Of a stretch of DNA of 42,805 nucleotides, positions 23,705 to 31,737 are shown piece after piece (the stretch's first letter is position 1; every line of letters starts with the position of its first letter). The stretch spans positions 1 to 42,805 of IMG/VR virus record IMGVR_UViG_3300025107_000004; one strand, 5' to 3'. Below the pieces are notes generated by a model, which saw only the letters and a list, made by a program, of their open reading frames with translations, did not search any database and was not told the DNA's origin. This DNA is from a virus. The position numbers were made by a program, and so were the translations under genes.

Positions 23705-24421
23705 ATGACCGAAGGGAGACGGGAATGCATTACAGTAGTTATTCCAACAATGTTAATGTGTCCTAAAGATATTTTCGGGTATACATTAAATCAATTAGAA
23801 CAATCAGATTTAGTTAAAAATATCATCATTATTGATAATACAGAAGATAAAGATTTCGATAAGCATTTTGCTTTAAATAGTAAAATTCAGCATCTTAAAT
23901 TACCAGGGAACCAAGGGGCAACCTATAATCCAGGAATGGAATTATGTGATACTGATTATTATCTTTTATTAAATGATGATGTTGCTTGCCGAAGTAGTAT
24001 TTTGGATAATTGTTTTCGTATTATGGAATTAGATAAGAATATTGGTTTAATTCAAGTTAATACTAAAAGAATGCAACCATTAGATGAATATATCCAAAAT
24101 ACTAGTGAGAATGATAAAATAAGTGTCTTTTTCCCGGATAATCCTTCTCTCTGTATGACCGGCTGGTTCCAATTCGGAAGAAAAGAGGATTGGGAACCTA
24201 TCCCTGATGAATTGAAATATTTTTATGGGGATAATTTACTTCTTGCTCATATGGCCTTTAAGGGTAGAAAAGTAGCTAGGATAGTATCAGATCATGTGTC
24301 TCACATGGAATCATCTACAGTGAATAGAATAGTTCCTGTTCAATCAGCACTAAAAGATGAAGGAATTCTTTTTAATAAAATAATAAGGAATATGGTCGAT
24401 GAAAAGAATTCAACTAGATAA
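23705..24421 (+). CDS. Family-2-like glycosyltransferase
   Basis: 238 residues. CITVVIPTMLMCPKDIFGYT, KNIIIIDNTED, HLKLPGNQGATYNPGMELCD and YYLLLNDDVACRSSILDN give the standard GT2 order: Rossmann start, acidic DN pair, N-x-G and the DD metal motif. It likely adds a hexose or deoxyhexose to a glycan. GGGAGG lies 7 bases before ATG 23705. It starts a five-gene run (to 28484) with overlaps or short gaps, which looks like one biosynthetic unit. Confidence 0.82.
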   Translation: MTEGRRECITVVIPTMLMCPKDIFGYTLNQLEQSDLVKNIIIIDNTEDKDFDKHFALNSKIQHLKLPGNQGATYNPGMELCDTDYYLLLNDDVACRSSILDNCFRIMELDKNIGLIQVNTKRMQPLDEYIQNTSENDKISVFFPDNPSLCMTGWFQFGRKEDWEPIPDELKYFYGDNLLLAHMAFKGRKVARIVSDHVSHMESSTVNRIVPVQSALKDEGILFNKIIRNMVDEKNSTR

Positions 24422-25364
24422 AAGAACAGATTTGAAGTCTGAAATCCCCCTTGATACTCCTTATTGCATCTTTATAGACCCATCCACCGCCTGTAATTTT
24501 AAGTGCGGTTTTTGCATGAATCAATATATAAAACAACCATCCGTAATGAGTATGCCTTTATTCAAAAAGTTAATTGACGATTTAAATGAATTTAAAGACC
24601 CAGTTAAAACTATTAGACTTTATGGTTTTGGCGAACCTCTTCTGAATAAAAACTTCTGTGATATGGTTAGATATGCGAAGAAAAGTCCAAAAGTTTTAGA
24701 AGTCGATACAACCACTAACGCCAGTATGCTTACACCTGAATTGATAGATGATTTAGTTTATAGTGGAATAGATAGGATTAATATCTCTATAGAAGCGATG
24801 AACACAGAGAAGTATAGAGAATTCACCAATAATTCTACTGTTATATTTGAAAATATTGTCGAAAATGTTAAGGTGCTATTTGAAAAAAGTCAAGGTACTA
24901 TTATTTTTGTTAAGATATGTGGTGATTTTCTTACAGATGAAGAAAAGGAAAAGTTCCTGGACATTTTCATTCCTATCTCTCATGGGCGTGATATAGAACA
25001 CACGATGAATTGCTGGAGAGATGTAAAGGTCGAAAATGTTAATCAAGAAGTTGGAATATACGGCCAAGAATTGAAAGAAGTATCAGTTTGTCCGTATGTG
25101 TTTTACAGTTTCTTTATTCATTCAGATGGTCACGCCTCTGCTTGCTTCTTGGACTGGAATAAGAAGTTAGTTGTAGGTGATGCAAAAAACGAAAGCATCA
25201 AAAGTCTCTGGAATGATAAATTGATGGGTTCGATCAGGAAAACGATGCTTAATAAAGAACGAAAGAATCATCCAGTTTGTTATGAGTGCAATCAATTAAT
25301 CGCAGGGATGCCGGTTGATTTAGATGATTCAGCAAAAGACATTTTGGGTAGATTAAATGGGTAA
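24399..25364 (+). CDS. Radical SAM enzyme with SPASM-like C-terminus
   Basis: 321 residues. The 4Fe-4S/SAM motif is CNFKCGFC (C32, C36, C39). It is followed by IRLYGFGEPLLN (GE motif), TTTNASML and INISIEAMN, the usual radical SAM strand order. The C-terminal part (CPYVFYSFFIHSDG, ACFLDW, VVGDAKNESIKSLW, HPVCYECNQ) fits a SPASM/twitch auxiliary cluster domain. Such enzymes modify peptides or sugars and other small molecules by radical chemistry. Within a glycosyltransferase operon, sugar or peptide modification is plausible; the substrate cannot be read. ATG 24399 overlaps the previous gene by 23 bases. Confidence 0.85.
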   Translation: MKRIQLDKRTDLKSEIPLDTPYCIFIDPSTACNFKCGFCMNQYIKQPSVMSMPLFKKLIDDLNEFKDPVKTIRLYGFGEPLLNKNFCDMVRYAKKSPKVLEVDTTTNASMLTPELIDDLVYSGIDRINISIEAMNTEKYREFTNNSTVIFENIVENVKVLFEKSQGTIIFVKICGDFLTDEEKEKFLDIFIPISHGRDIEHTMNCWRDVKVENVNQEVGIYGQELKEVSVCPYVFYSFFIHSDGHASACFLDWNKKLVVGDAKNESIKSLWNDKLMGSIRKTMLNKERKNHPVCYECNQLIAGMPVDLDDSAKDILGRLNG

Positions 25365-26544
25365 AGGATGCGTTGTTTGTGGGGATAAAGAATATGAAGT
25401 CCTTCTTGATTTAAATTGCGGAGGGTTCGATAATTCGCCACTGTATGAGACTGTTACAGTCGTCGTATGTAAAAAGTGCAACCACATATATAATTTATTA
25501 ACTGAATCCCAAGTAAATGGAATATACGAGTATTATAGTAACGAATATAGCCAAGCGAATATTGAATCCCCTAATAAGAATGGCGATATCCCCGGTAGTT
25601 TTAGTAACGATTCTATTTCAAGATACGGTGATTTATATTTAGTCGTTGAAAAAGATATTAAAAAAGATAGTAATGTCTTAGATGTCGGCTGTGCTATGGG
25701 GGGATTGCTTAGTTTTCTTTCTCCTTGTTGTAATAACCTATTCGGGATTGATTCGACGGAGAATTTTGTAAACATTGCTCAGAAAAAAGTTAAAGGTGAT
25801 ATTAAACTGGCCAGTGCAGAATCACTACCGTTTGCTGATGACTTTTTTGATGTAGTTTTCGCGGATCAAGTTGTAGAACATTTAATCGACCCGAATATAT
25901 TTTTTAGAGAAGCAAGTAGAGTTTTAAAAGGAAATGGCGTTTTGTGTATAAGTGTCCCTGACGTAACGCATTATAGAGATACAAGTTTCTTCGATTTTTA
26001 TTTTTTTCTGATGAGGGAGCATGTCCATCATTTTTGCCTTCGATCTTTGACGGAAATTGCTAATAAATTTGGGTTTATCGTTGAACACGAAACACTAACT
26101 TTCCCCAATCTCATTAGTGACTCTGGGAGATTGCCAAACTTAACAATAAAATTTAGAAAAATTGGGACTGTCATTTGTAGCGATTATTTAATCGATCCCT
26201 TTGTTCTTAAGTCAGTCAAAAATTACATCCAAGGCAGTTACACAAGACTATCAGAATCGAATGAAGAATTTAAAAAAATACAAAAAACTAATGAGCTAAT
26301 AAATGTTTATGGGATCGGGAGGGAATTTCATTATTTATGGAAGAATACTGAATTAAATAAATGTAATGTAAAACTGTATGATGATACCCCGATTAAACAA
26401 AAAATGACAGTCAGTGGGCGTCCTGTCCTCTCATCTACTGATCTTGATTTAAGTGCTAAATCAACCATCATCACATCATTTGCTCATATAAATATTTTAA
26501 ATCGGAAATTAAGAAGTCTAGGATTCCAGGGAGAGATTTTATGA
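25357..26544 (+). CDS. SAM-dependent C-methyltransferase-like protein
   Basis: 395 residues. N-terminal zinc site CVVC (C5, C8) and CKKC (C38, C41); Rossmann SAM-binding motif VLDVGCAMGG (107-116); LPFADDFFDVVFADQVVEHL; HVHHFCLRSL; then a C-terminal domain with VYGIGREFHYLW that binds another nucleotide-like group in sugar C-methyltransferases. This three-part build resembles sugar C-methyltransferases of deoxysugar pathways, so it may methylate an NDP-sugar for the neighbouring transferases. Coupled to both neighbours (8-base and ATGA overlaps). Confidence 0.8.
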   Translation: MGKGCVVCGDKEYEVLLDLNCGGFDNSPLYETVTVVVCKKCNHIYNLLTESQVNGIYEYYSNEYSQANIESPNKNGDIPGSFSNDSISRYGDLYLVVEKDIKKDSNVLDVGCAMGGLLSFLSPCCNNLFGIDSTENFVNIAQKKVKGDIKLASAESLPFADDFFDVVFADQVVEHLIDPNIFFREASRVLKGNGVLCISVPDVTHYRDTSFFDFYFFLMREHVHHFCLRSLTEIANKFGFIVEHETLTFPNLISDSGRLPNLTIKFRKIGTVICSDYLIDPFVLKSVKNYIQGSYTRLSESNEEFKKIQKTNELINVYGIGREFHYLWKNTELNKCNVKLYDDTPIKQKMTVSGRPVLSSTDLDLSAKSTIITSFAHINILNRKLRSLGFQGEIL

Positions 26545-27197
26545 ATGTTCACATTTTAGTTCCATTCTACAGAAAATATTTATACAAGACCTTAATTCAT
26601 TATTATGGAAAGATGGGTGTTATATTCCACCCAATATGTGACTCAGTAGATATAGAACCGTTCAAAGATAATGAATTAGATTGGGTAAAACCATTTTTAT
26701 GTCAGCCTCTTAAACCGGGCGAACAATGTTATTCTAAATTCAATCACTTTATAAATTCAGAAGAAATAGTTGATGGCGATTATTATGGATTTATGGGCGA
26801 TGATGACATGATAGAAGAAGGACTATCGGATGAATTGAAGAAAAAGAATAGTGATGTAATTTATATATCTAATTATAGGGGTGATAGAATACCTTATGAT
26901 GATGGATGCCCTCACCCAGTTCATCCTATTATCCCCAGAGAACCGAAAGATGTAGCACCTTGTTTTATAGGGCTAGGAGAATTTTATGTAAAGGGCCATA
27001 TCTTAAAGAAGGTTCGTTTCAATACAACAAAAGGAGATGATGACGGAAGATTTGCACAGAACCTTCTGAATGTTGGTGACTCTATAGAATTTATGTCTGA
27101 TTGGTTTACCTTTGGTAATTATTTTCAACCGAGAAGGCACACCAACCCAGATAAATTCCTGAAACCTAATTGGAAACTGCCTGAAATTATTGAGTAA
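26541..27197 (+). CDS. GT-A-type glycosyltransferase-like protein
   Basis: 218 residues: NVHILVPFYRKYLYKTLIHY start, then YYGFMGDDDMIEEGLSDELK with an acidic GDDDM metal motif (86-90), a VIYISNYRGDRIPYDD block and a C-terminal GDDDGRFAQNL region. The order fits a compact GT-A enzyme. ATGA overlap with the methyltransferase gene indicates a shared pathway. The acceptor is unknown. Confidence 0.72.
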   Translation: MNVHILVPFYRKYLYKTLIHYYGKMGVIFHPICDSVDIEPFKDNELDWVKPFLCQPLKPGEQCYSKFNHFINSEEIVDGDYYGFMGDDDMIEEGLSDELKKKNSDVIYISNYRGDRIPYDDGCPHPVHPIIPREPKDVAPCFIGLGEFYVKGHILKKVRFNTTKGDDDGRFAQNLLNVGDSIEFMSDWFTFGNYFQPRRHTNPDKFLKPNWKLPEIIE

Positions 27198-27209
27198 TAA
27201 GGTAATATA

Positions 27210-28484
27210 ATGGGAATTAACATACTCCATATCGCTGTTCATTTAGGTGGTGGCGTAGGAACGGTTCTGAAAAATTGGGTTAAAAAGGATCAATTCAATA
27301 ACCATACAGTATTGTTATTGAATGAAAACTATTATGGTGAAGATCCCTCTTATATACATGATCAGATGCGTGGCAAAAATGAAGATATAAAGGGGTTTAT
27401 TCAAAAAGCCGATGTCGTTATTATCCATTTTTGGAATCATCCGTTCTTATTTGAATTTCTTGTTAATTTTAAATTCCCCAAGTGCCGGGTATGTGTTTGG
27501 TCACACGTATCCGGGCTGAACCCCCCATATGTTCATTTAGAGAAAATGGCTCAATTATCAGATAAGTTTGTTTTATCTTCACCTATCAGCTTTAATAGTG
27601 ATGTTAAGGACTTTGATACCGATTTACTTAATAAGGTTTCTGTTATCTGGACAACTGGGGGAGTTGAAGATTATTTAGAAATGAATAGAATTACAAAAAA
27701 TAAAGATTTCGTAATTGGGTACATAGGGACATTAGATTATTCTAAAATGAGTCCTAATTTTGTTCAGTTGTGCGAAGAGATACTTAAAAGGATTCCAGAA
27801 GCGAAATTCGTCATTTGTGGTATCGGGCCAGATGAAGAAAAAATAAAAGAAGAAATCTCCAATAGAGGGATTGAGAAGTCTTTTACTTTTATGGGTATGT
27901 GTCAGAATGTTAAAGATATTATCCCTATCTTTAGTGTTTTGGGATATCCATTGAATAGTAACCATTTTGGTACTTGCGAACAGGTGCTTGGTGAAGTGAT
28001 GGCGGTTGGCGTCATGCCTGTTGTATTAGATAATCCTGCGGAAAGGTATATAGTTTCTCCTGTTACGGCGGTAAGTAAAAATTTTGAGGAGTATATAGAA
28101 AATATAGTTCAGTTGTATTCAAAGCCAATAAACAAAGAAACTACTTCTCTTCTAAAAGGAAGAGCGGAAGAATTATATGATATAAATACAATGATGAGTT
28201 CGTGGAATGAATTATTGACTGAGGTAATGGGTACAGATAAAAAAGAAAGGGGGTGGGAGAAAAATAAAGACGCATACGGTGGATATGAAATATTTTTAGA
28301 ATCAATCGGCAAGTACTCTGATATTATAGAATCCGATAATTATGAAGAAATAATGAATCTTTTTAAATCAAATGAACAATGGCTCTCGAAAAATAAAGGT
28401 AGTGTTTATCAATATATGGAAGCCTTGCCTGATGAAAGATTGTTGAAACTTTGTCAGTTAGTTATTTATAATTTGAGTTTGTGA
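27210..28484 (+). CDS. Group 1 (GT4-like) glycosyltransferase
   Basis: 424 residues with a GT-B layout. N-terminal domain: NILHIAVHLGGGVGTVLKNW; inter-domain region, then the C-terminal donor-binding domain with FVIGYIGTLDYSKMSPNFVQ, KFVICGIGPDE, FTFMGMCQNVKDIIPIFSVL and the acidic GTCEQVLGEVMAVGVMPVVL (E-x7-E-like). The last 100 residues are a charged helical tail. It ends the five-gene sugar cluster; the stop is followed by the only long non-coding gap of the window. Confidence 0.85.
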   Translation: MGINILHIAVHLGGGVGTVLKNWVKKDQFNNHTVLLLNENYYGEDPSYIHDQMRGKNEDIKGFIQKADVVIIHFWNHPFLFEFLVNFKFPKCRVCVWSHVSGLNPPYVHLEKMAQLSDKFVLSSPISFNSDVKDFDTDLLNKVSVIWTTGGVEDYLEMNRITKNKDFVIGYIGTLDYSKMSPNFVQLCEEILKRIPEAKFVICGIGPDEEKIKEEISNRGIEKSFTFMGMCQNVKDIIPIFSVLGYPLNSNHFGTCEQVLGEVMAVGVMPVVLDNPAERYIVSPVTAVSKNFEEYIENIVQLYSKPINKETTSLLKGRAEELYDINTMMSSWNELLTEVMGTDKKERGWEKNKDAYGGYEIFLESIGKYSDIIESDNYEEIMNLFKSNEQWLSKNKGSVYQYMEALPDERLLKLCQLVIYNLSL

Positions 28485-28503
28485 AATAATTTTATATCAT
28501 ACC

Positions 28504-28531
28504 TTGACAAGTTTAAATTCGTGATTATAGT
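28504..28531 (+). promoter_or_regulatory. Sigma70-type promoter
   Basis: TTGACA (28504-28509, perfect -35) and TATAGT (28526-28531, five of six -10 matches) separated by 16 bases, in the only large intergenic space. It would start transcription near 28538 and feed the third glycosyltransferase and the tail genes. It follows the presumed inserted sugar cluster and may restore or boost tail gene expression. Confidence 0.6.
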
Positions 28532-28751
28532 ATGAGGTAATAGAGAAAGAAGACAACGCCAAAAATAACCTGCTGGCCTATGACATAACAGAAAACTGAA
28601 CCAAGCGTATCCCAGTCAGGTTGATTGTTTTGTTGGGCGGGTTTTCTAACGAACTATAAATGTGCGTTATTTTTTACTCTCTAATTTAAGTATTTAATTA
28701 AATACTCATCTGGAATTTATTTTCAAATAAATCATTAAATTCAATAAAATA

Positions 28752-28790
28752 ATTAAAGTTTTTTAATAGTTATGCCGATAAGGTAATAAT
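28752..28790 (+). repeat. Copy of part of the AAA+ coding region upstream of a glycosyltransferase
   Basis: Ungapped match of 35 of 39 bases to 3912-3950, including a 20-base identity (28771-28790) beginning TATGCCGATAAGG. In the reading frame of the AAA+ gene it would read LKFFNSYADKVIMK against LKFFVDYADKVIIEK, but a TAA lies just upstream, so it is a relic or a recombination footprint and not coding. Confidence 0.65.
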
Positions 28791-28825
28791 GAAAGGGAGA
28801 AGATTAACAATAATGGGAGGATTAA

Positions 28826-29521
28826 ATGGATAACAAAGAAATACGGTTAGGCATCGCGCTTCCGTTATGTGACACGAAGGTTCATTCAGGTTTTTTGGAT
28901 ACATTTATTTTACTAAAGAAACCCGATTTTGTTTATTTGCGTCCACAATTTCCTAGCATGGAAATTGATATAATTAGAAATCAGCTAGTCAAACAAGCAC
29001 TAGAAGCAGGCTGTACCCATCTTTTGATGATGGACACTGACCAAACATATAGTGACCGAGATATGATTTTTAAAATGCTCGCTCATAAGAAGGATGTAGT
29101 TTCAGCAATTGTACACCGCAGATATCCTCCGTTTGATTGCATCACTCTGAGGGGTGAGCCGGGGAAGTATACCCAGGTATCAGATGAAGAGATATTGGTC
29201 GCAAGAGATAGTGATAATCACTTAGTGGAAATTGATGCAACTGGTTGTGGTTGTTTATTATATGATACGGAAGTATTCAAAAAAATTAAACCGCCCTGGT
29301 ATGAGTTCTCTAAGACGGAAAGTGGTGATGTAGTAGGTGAAGATATTGGATTTTGTCATAAGTTAAAAGAAGCAGGATATAATATTTATTGTGATGTGTC
29401 GATTGATATTGGACATTTGGCGCAACTTGAAATAAATTGGGGCACTTATGCGTTATATAAACATTTGAAGAAAATACAGGCGGCGGAAGCTGAAAAAGAA
29501 GAAACAATTAAGGAGGAATAA
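28826..29521 (+). CDS. Short GT-A glycosyltransferase, paralog 3
   Basis: 231 residues. Shares landmarks with the genes at 9039 and 22325: RLGIALPLCD, IDIIRNQLVKQALEAG, THLLMMDTDQTYSDRDM (DxD at D70-D72), VVSAIVHRRYPP, EIDATGCGCLLYDTEVF and GEDIGFCHKLKEAGYNIYCD. It lacks the DHRHHP extension seen in the other two and has a charged C-terminal tail (AAEAEKEETIKEE). GGGAGG lies 6 bases before ATG 28826. Its end contains the AGGAGG of the tail tube gene, 3 bases away, so it is expressed together with a major virion protein. Confidence 0.85.
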   Translation: MDNKEIRLGIALPLCDTKVHSGFLDTFILLKKPDFVYLRPQFPSMEIDIIRNQLVKQALEAGCTHLLMMDTDQTYSDRDMIFKMLAHKKDVVSAIVHRRYPPFDCITLRGEPGKYTQVSDEEILVARDSDNHLVEIDATGCGCLLYDTEVFKKIKPPWYEFSKTESGDVVGEDIGFCHKLKEAGYNIYCDVSIDIGHLAQLEINWGTYALYKHLKKIQAAEAEKEETIKEE

Positions 29522-29524
29522 AAT

Positions 29525-29941
29525 ATGTCACAGAATTATGTTGGTAAAGATATGAAGGTAACACTCGGCGCTGATAAGATTAGTTTAATGGGAACTGTAA
29601 GCCTTTCGGGAGTCACGACAGATTTTTTAGAAATTTCACAGTTCGGAGATTCCTATAAATCTTACGCGGCAGGGATGAAGGATTCCGGGGATATAACTTT
29701 TAGCGGATTGGCTGATTTTACAGATACAAATGGCCAAACAGCTCTCCGCAATTACAATGCAGCGAATACCTCAGTGACGGACATAAGGGTTTACGTAGAC
29801 TCTACATCGTATTGGATGCCTTCGACGACTAACCCCTTGTCGTCGGTCTTCATTTCAACTTGGGATATTGGCGGCGATATGGGAGGAAATGTCACCGCTT
29901 CATTTACAGCAAAAGTGTCAGGTAAATTAATTCTCGTGTAA
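29525..29941 (+). CDS. Major tail tube protein (putative)
   Basis: 138 residues, beta-rich: NYVGKDMKVTLGADKISLMG, TDFLEISQFGDSYKSYAAGM, KDSGDITFSGLADFTDTNGQ, then TDIRVYVDSTSYWMPST and a C-terminal VTASFTAKVSGKLIL. This strand order, including the (F/Y)(G/D)D...K-S-Y pattern and the G-x-I-x-x-x-F-x-A-x-V-S-G end, is that of small siphovirus tail tube proteins of the lambda gpV type, which stack in hexamer rings. It precedes the chaperone and tape measure genes as expected, with an HNH gene and one small gene between. Confidence 0.8.
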   Translation: MSQNYVGKDMKVTLGADKISLMGTVSLSGVTTDFLEISQFGDSYKSYAAGMKDSGDITFSGLADFTDTNGQTALRNYNAANTSVTDIRVYVDSTSYWMPSTTNPLSSVFISTWDIGGDMGGNVTASFTAKVSGKLILV

Positions 29942-29954
29942 CTATCAAATAGTT

Positions 29955-30023
29955 ATAAGGGATAGGACGGCCATCCGACAAGCGAGAATCATTCACTCGT
30001 TTCCCTTATTAATAAATGAATGA
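29955..30023 (+). promoter_or_regulatory. Structured RNA element copy C (three-way junction with pseudoknot)
   Basis: Starts 14 bases after the tail tube stop. P1: ATAAGGGA (29955-29962) with TCCCTTAT (30002-30009), 8 pairs. P2: GGA (29965-29967) with TCC (29974-29976). P3: CGAG (29983-29986) with CTCG (29996-29999), extendable by G-T and A-T. Loop TCATTCA (29989-29995) is complementary over 7 bases to TGAATGA (30017-30023). Then CATAGGAG follows, the ribosome site of the endonuclease gene. The same architecture as copies A and B, with GACAAG after P2. Confidence 0.78.
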
Positions 30024-30038
30024 CATAGGAGAATGACT

Positions 30039-30893
30039 ATGGAAGAAAATAAAGAAGTTAAATATTGTGCCTGTAATTGTGGAGAGGTAGTTACAAGAAA
30101 ACGAACTAAATTCATATACGGGCATTCTAAAAATTTATCAGCGCAAGAACCTCCGAAGTGCCTCTGTGTTTGCGGTCTTCCAACAAGATTTGACCAATGG
30201 AGTAATTCTTGGAATGAATTTGTGAATAATCATTATTTAATGCCGGAAGAGATAAAGACTAAAATAACAGTTGGTAAAATTAAAGGAAATTTAGAAAGAA
30301 GAAATAAAATGGTGGAGGAGTTGCCAGAGCCTCCCGATTGTGCTTGCGGTTGTAAAGAAAAAGTAACCTTGAAAACAAGAGGCTACCCTGAATGGAATGA
30401 ATTTGTTCTTGGGCATTCAACGAAAAATAAAGAGATTCCAGAGGAGACAAAGAAAAAGTTATCCGATATCGGCAAGACTAGAACTGGGGAACAGACTAAT
30501 TTTTATGGTAAACATCATATTCCAGAATCAAAGAAAAAATTATCAGAATTAGCAAAATTAAGAGTAGGCCCAAAGTCTGGCGGCTGGAAAGGTGGTATCC
30601 ACCCGATTTATAAAAGAATAAGAACCTGTGAAAGATATACAATCTGGAGATTGGGGACATTTGAACGAGATCATTTTACTTGTCAACACTGTGAAGATAA
30701 GAAAGGTGGTAATCTCCACGCCCATCATAAAAAGTTATTCAACTCTATTATTAAAGAACATAATATTTTCACAATTGAACAGGCCGTAGCTTGCAAAGAG
30801 TTATGGGATTTGAATAATGGAATTGCTCTTTGCAGAAAATGTCACATAAAAGAGCATAAAAGGCTTAATAAATTAACCCAATTAGCCGCTTAA
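30039..30893 (+). CDS. HNH endonuclease with NUMOD3-type motif
   Basis: 284 residues from ATG 30039; the ATG at 30033 is in frame but too close to the TAGGAGA ribosome site. N-terminal region has three CxCxCG-like cysteine clusters (CACNCGE, CLCVCGL, CACGCKE). A NUMOD3-like DNA-binding helix region is visible (TNFYGKHHIPESKKKLSELA). The C-terminal HNH part shows FERDHFTCQHCED, LHAHHKKLF, N-G-I-A-L-C-R-K-C and a final H. Likely a free-standing homing endonuclease inserted between tail tube and chaperone genes. It is unrelated in layout to the HNH gene at 5851. Confidence 0.85.
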   Translation: MEENKEVKYCACNCGEVVTRKRTKFIYGHSKNLSAQEPPKCLCVCGLPTRFDQWSNSWNEFVNNHYLMPEEIKTKITVGKIKGNLERRNKMVEELPEPPDCACGCKEKVTLKTRGYPEWNEFVLGHSTKNKEIPEETKKKLSDIGKTRTGEQTNFYGKHHIPESKKKLSELAKLRVGPKSGGWKGGIHPIYKRIRTCERYTIWRLGTFERDHFTCQHCEDKKGGNLHAHHKKLFNSIIKEHNIFTIEQAVACKELWDLNNGIALCRKCHIKEHKRLNKLTQLAA

Positions 30894-30967
30894 AATTTTT
30901 ACCTTATACTTAAGAATTAAATTCAAAACTTACCACTTGAACACAACCGTAATCTAACCACCACCTA

Positions 30968-31210
30968 ATGAGGCTGAACTTGCATAAAGTTAAAATTAAT
31001 ATCGACAATATTAACAAAGAGAATAGTTCGATTGAAATTGATGGCAAGAACATTAGGTGTAAAAAGATTAAATTCGAAGCGGAAGTAGGTAAAATGCCAT
31101 CTGTAATACTGGAACTGACACCATCCCAAATTGAAATAGAAGCAAGTGCAAGCGTTCTTGAAGATTCAACAGCATTAAATGACGAATGGCGTCAGTACAA
31201 AGCACTATGA
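30968..31210 (+). CDS. Small hypothetical tail-region protein
   Basis: 80 residues: KVKINIDNINKENSSIEIDG, KNIRCKKIKFEAEVGKMPSV and ILELTPSQIEIEASASVLED. The pattern of a compact beta protein ending in ELTPSQIEIEA is common among small siphovirus proteins of unknown function near the tail module. ATG 30968 has no recognisable Shine-Dalgarno sequence, which is unusual here, so the start is less certain. The 110 bases after it hold hairpin CTGCC/GGCAG (around 31234-31250). Confidence 0.65.
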   Translation: MRLNLHKVKINIDNINKENSSIEIDGKNIRCKKIKFEAEVGKMPSVILELTPSQIEIEASASVLEDSTALNDEWRQYKAL

Positions 31211-31320
31211 ATTGTGACCTAAATAATAAGTAACACGGGAGACTGCCAAGGGACGGCAGAAATTTTATTTATAAATTTGGAAAGCAATCCAGCTATTCCA
31301 GTAAAACAGGAGAGTGAAAA

Positions 31321-31737
31321 ATGTTTGACATGTCAAACCTAAACCCCTCGAAAAGGTATATTTATGGCGAGGAAAGCAACAAAGAATACGTAGATTTTCG
31401 CCTCGTTTCAGACGAGAAAATGCAGGAAATCCGTAAGGCGGTCGGCCTGAAAACGAAACAGAAATACATTCCTAACCCCTCTACTAAGCGCATGGATACA
31501 GTACAAGATTTAGACATCTCCGATGAGAATATGTCTAAATTTAATGACGCTATGATCTGCTACCAGATTGAAGATTGGTGTCTGATCCAGAAGGACAAGA
31601 CTGAAATCCCTTGTACCGATGAGAACAAGAAGAAACTGTATTATGGTTCTCCTGTTTTTGCTAAGTGGGCTAATGCTTGCTTGACTAAAATGCAAGGTGA
31701 AATTGACGAAATTGAGGAAGCAGAAGTAAAAAACTAA
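31321..31737 (+). CDS. Tail assembly chaperone (lambda gpG-like)
   Basis: 138 residues, mostly helical, acidic at the C-terminus (EIDEIEEAEVKN). It lies between tail tube and tape measure genes and ends with a -1 slippery site immediately before its stop: together these identify the short form of the tail assembly chaperone, which coats the tape measure protein during tail assembly. Residues about 20-100 (VDFRLVSDEKMQEIRKAVGL, ICYQIEDWCLI) fit this kind of protein. ACAGGAGAG lies 8 bases before ATG 31321. Confidence 0.82.
   Translation: MFDMSNLNPSKRYIYGEESNKEYVDFRLVSDEKMQEIRKAVGLKTKQKYIPNPSTKRMDTVQDLDISDENMSKFNDAMICYQIEDWCLIQKDKTEIPCTDENKKKLYYGSPVFAKWANACLTKMQGEIDEIEEAEVKN

Larger units (their letters stand above)
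28485..28825 (+). other. 341-base non-coding gap with promoter and repeat
   Basis: No convincing gene in either strand. It contains a sigma70-type promoter (28504-28531), a possible weak 6-pair arm AACCTG (28567-28572) with CAGGTT (28617-28622), a very A+T-rich part (28680-28765) and the sequence shared with the AAA+ gene (28752-28790). Transcripts from the promoter would carry a leader of about 290 bases before the next gene. No clear terminator is seen. Confidence 0.6.

Noticed and set aside
28567-28622. Structured leader RNA based on AACCTG/CAGGTT
   Set aside because: Six pairs across 44 bases are within chance, and no supporting helices or second copy were found.
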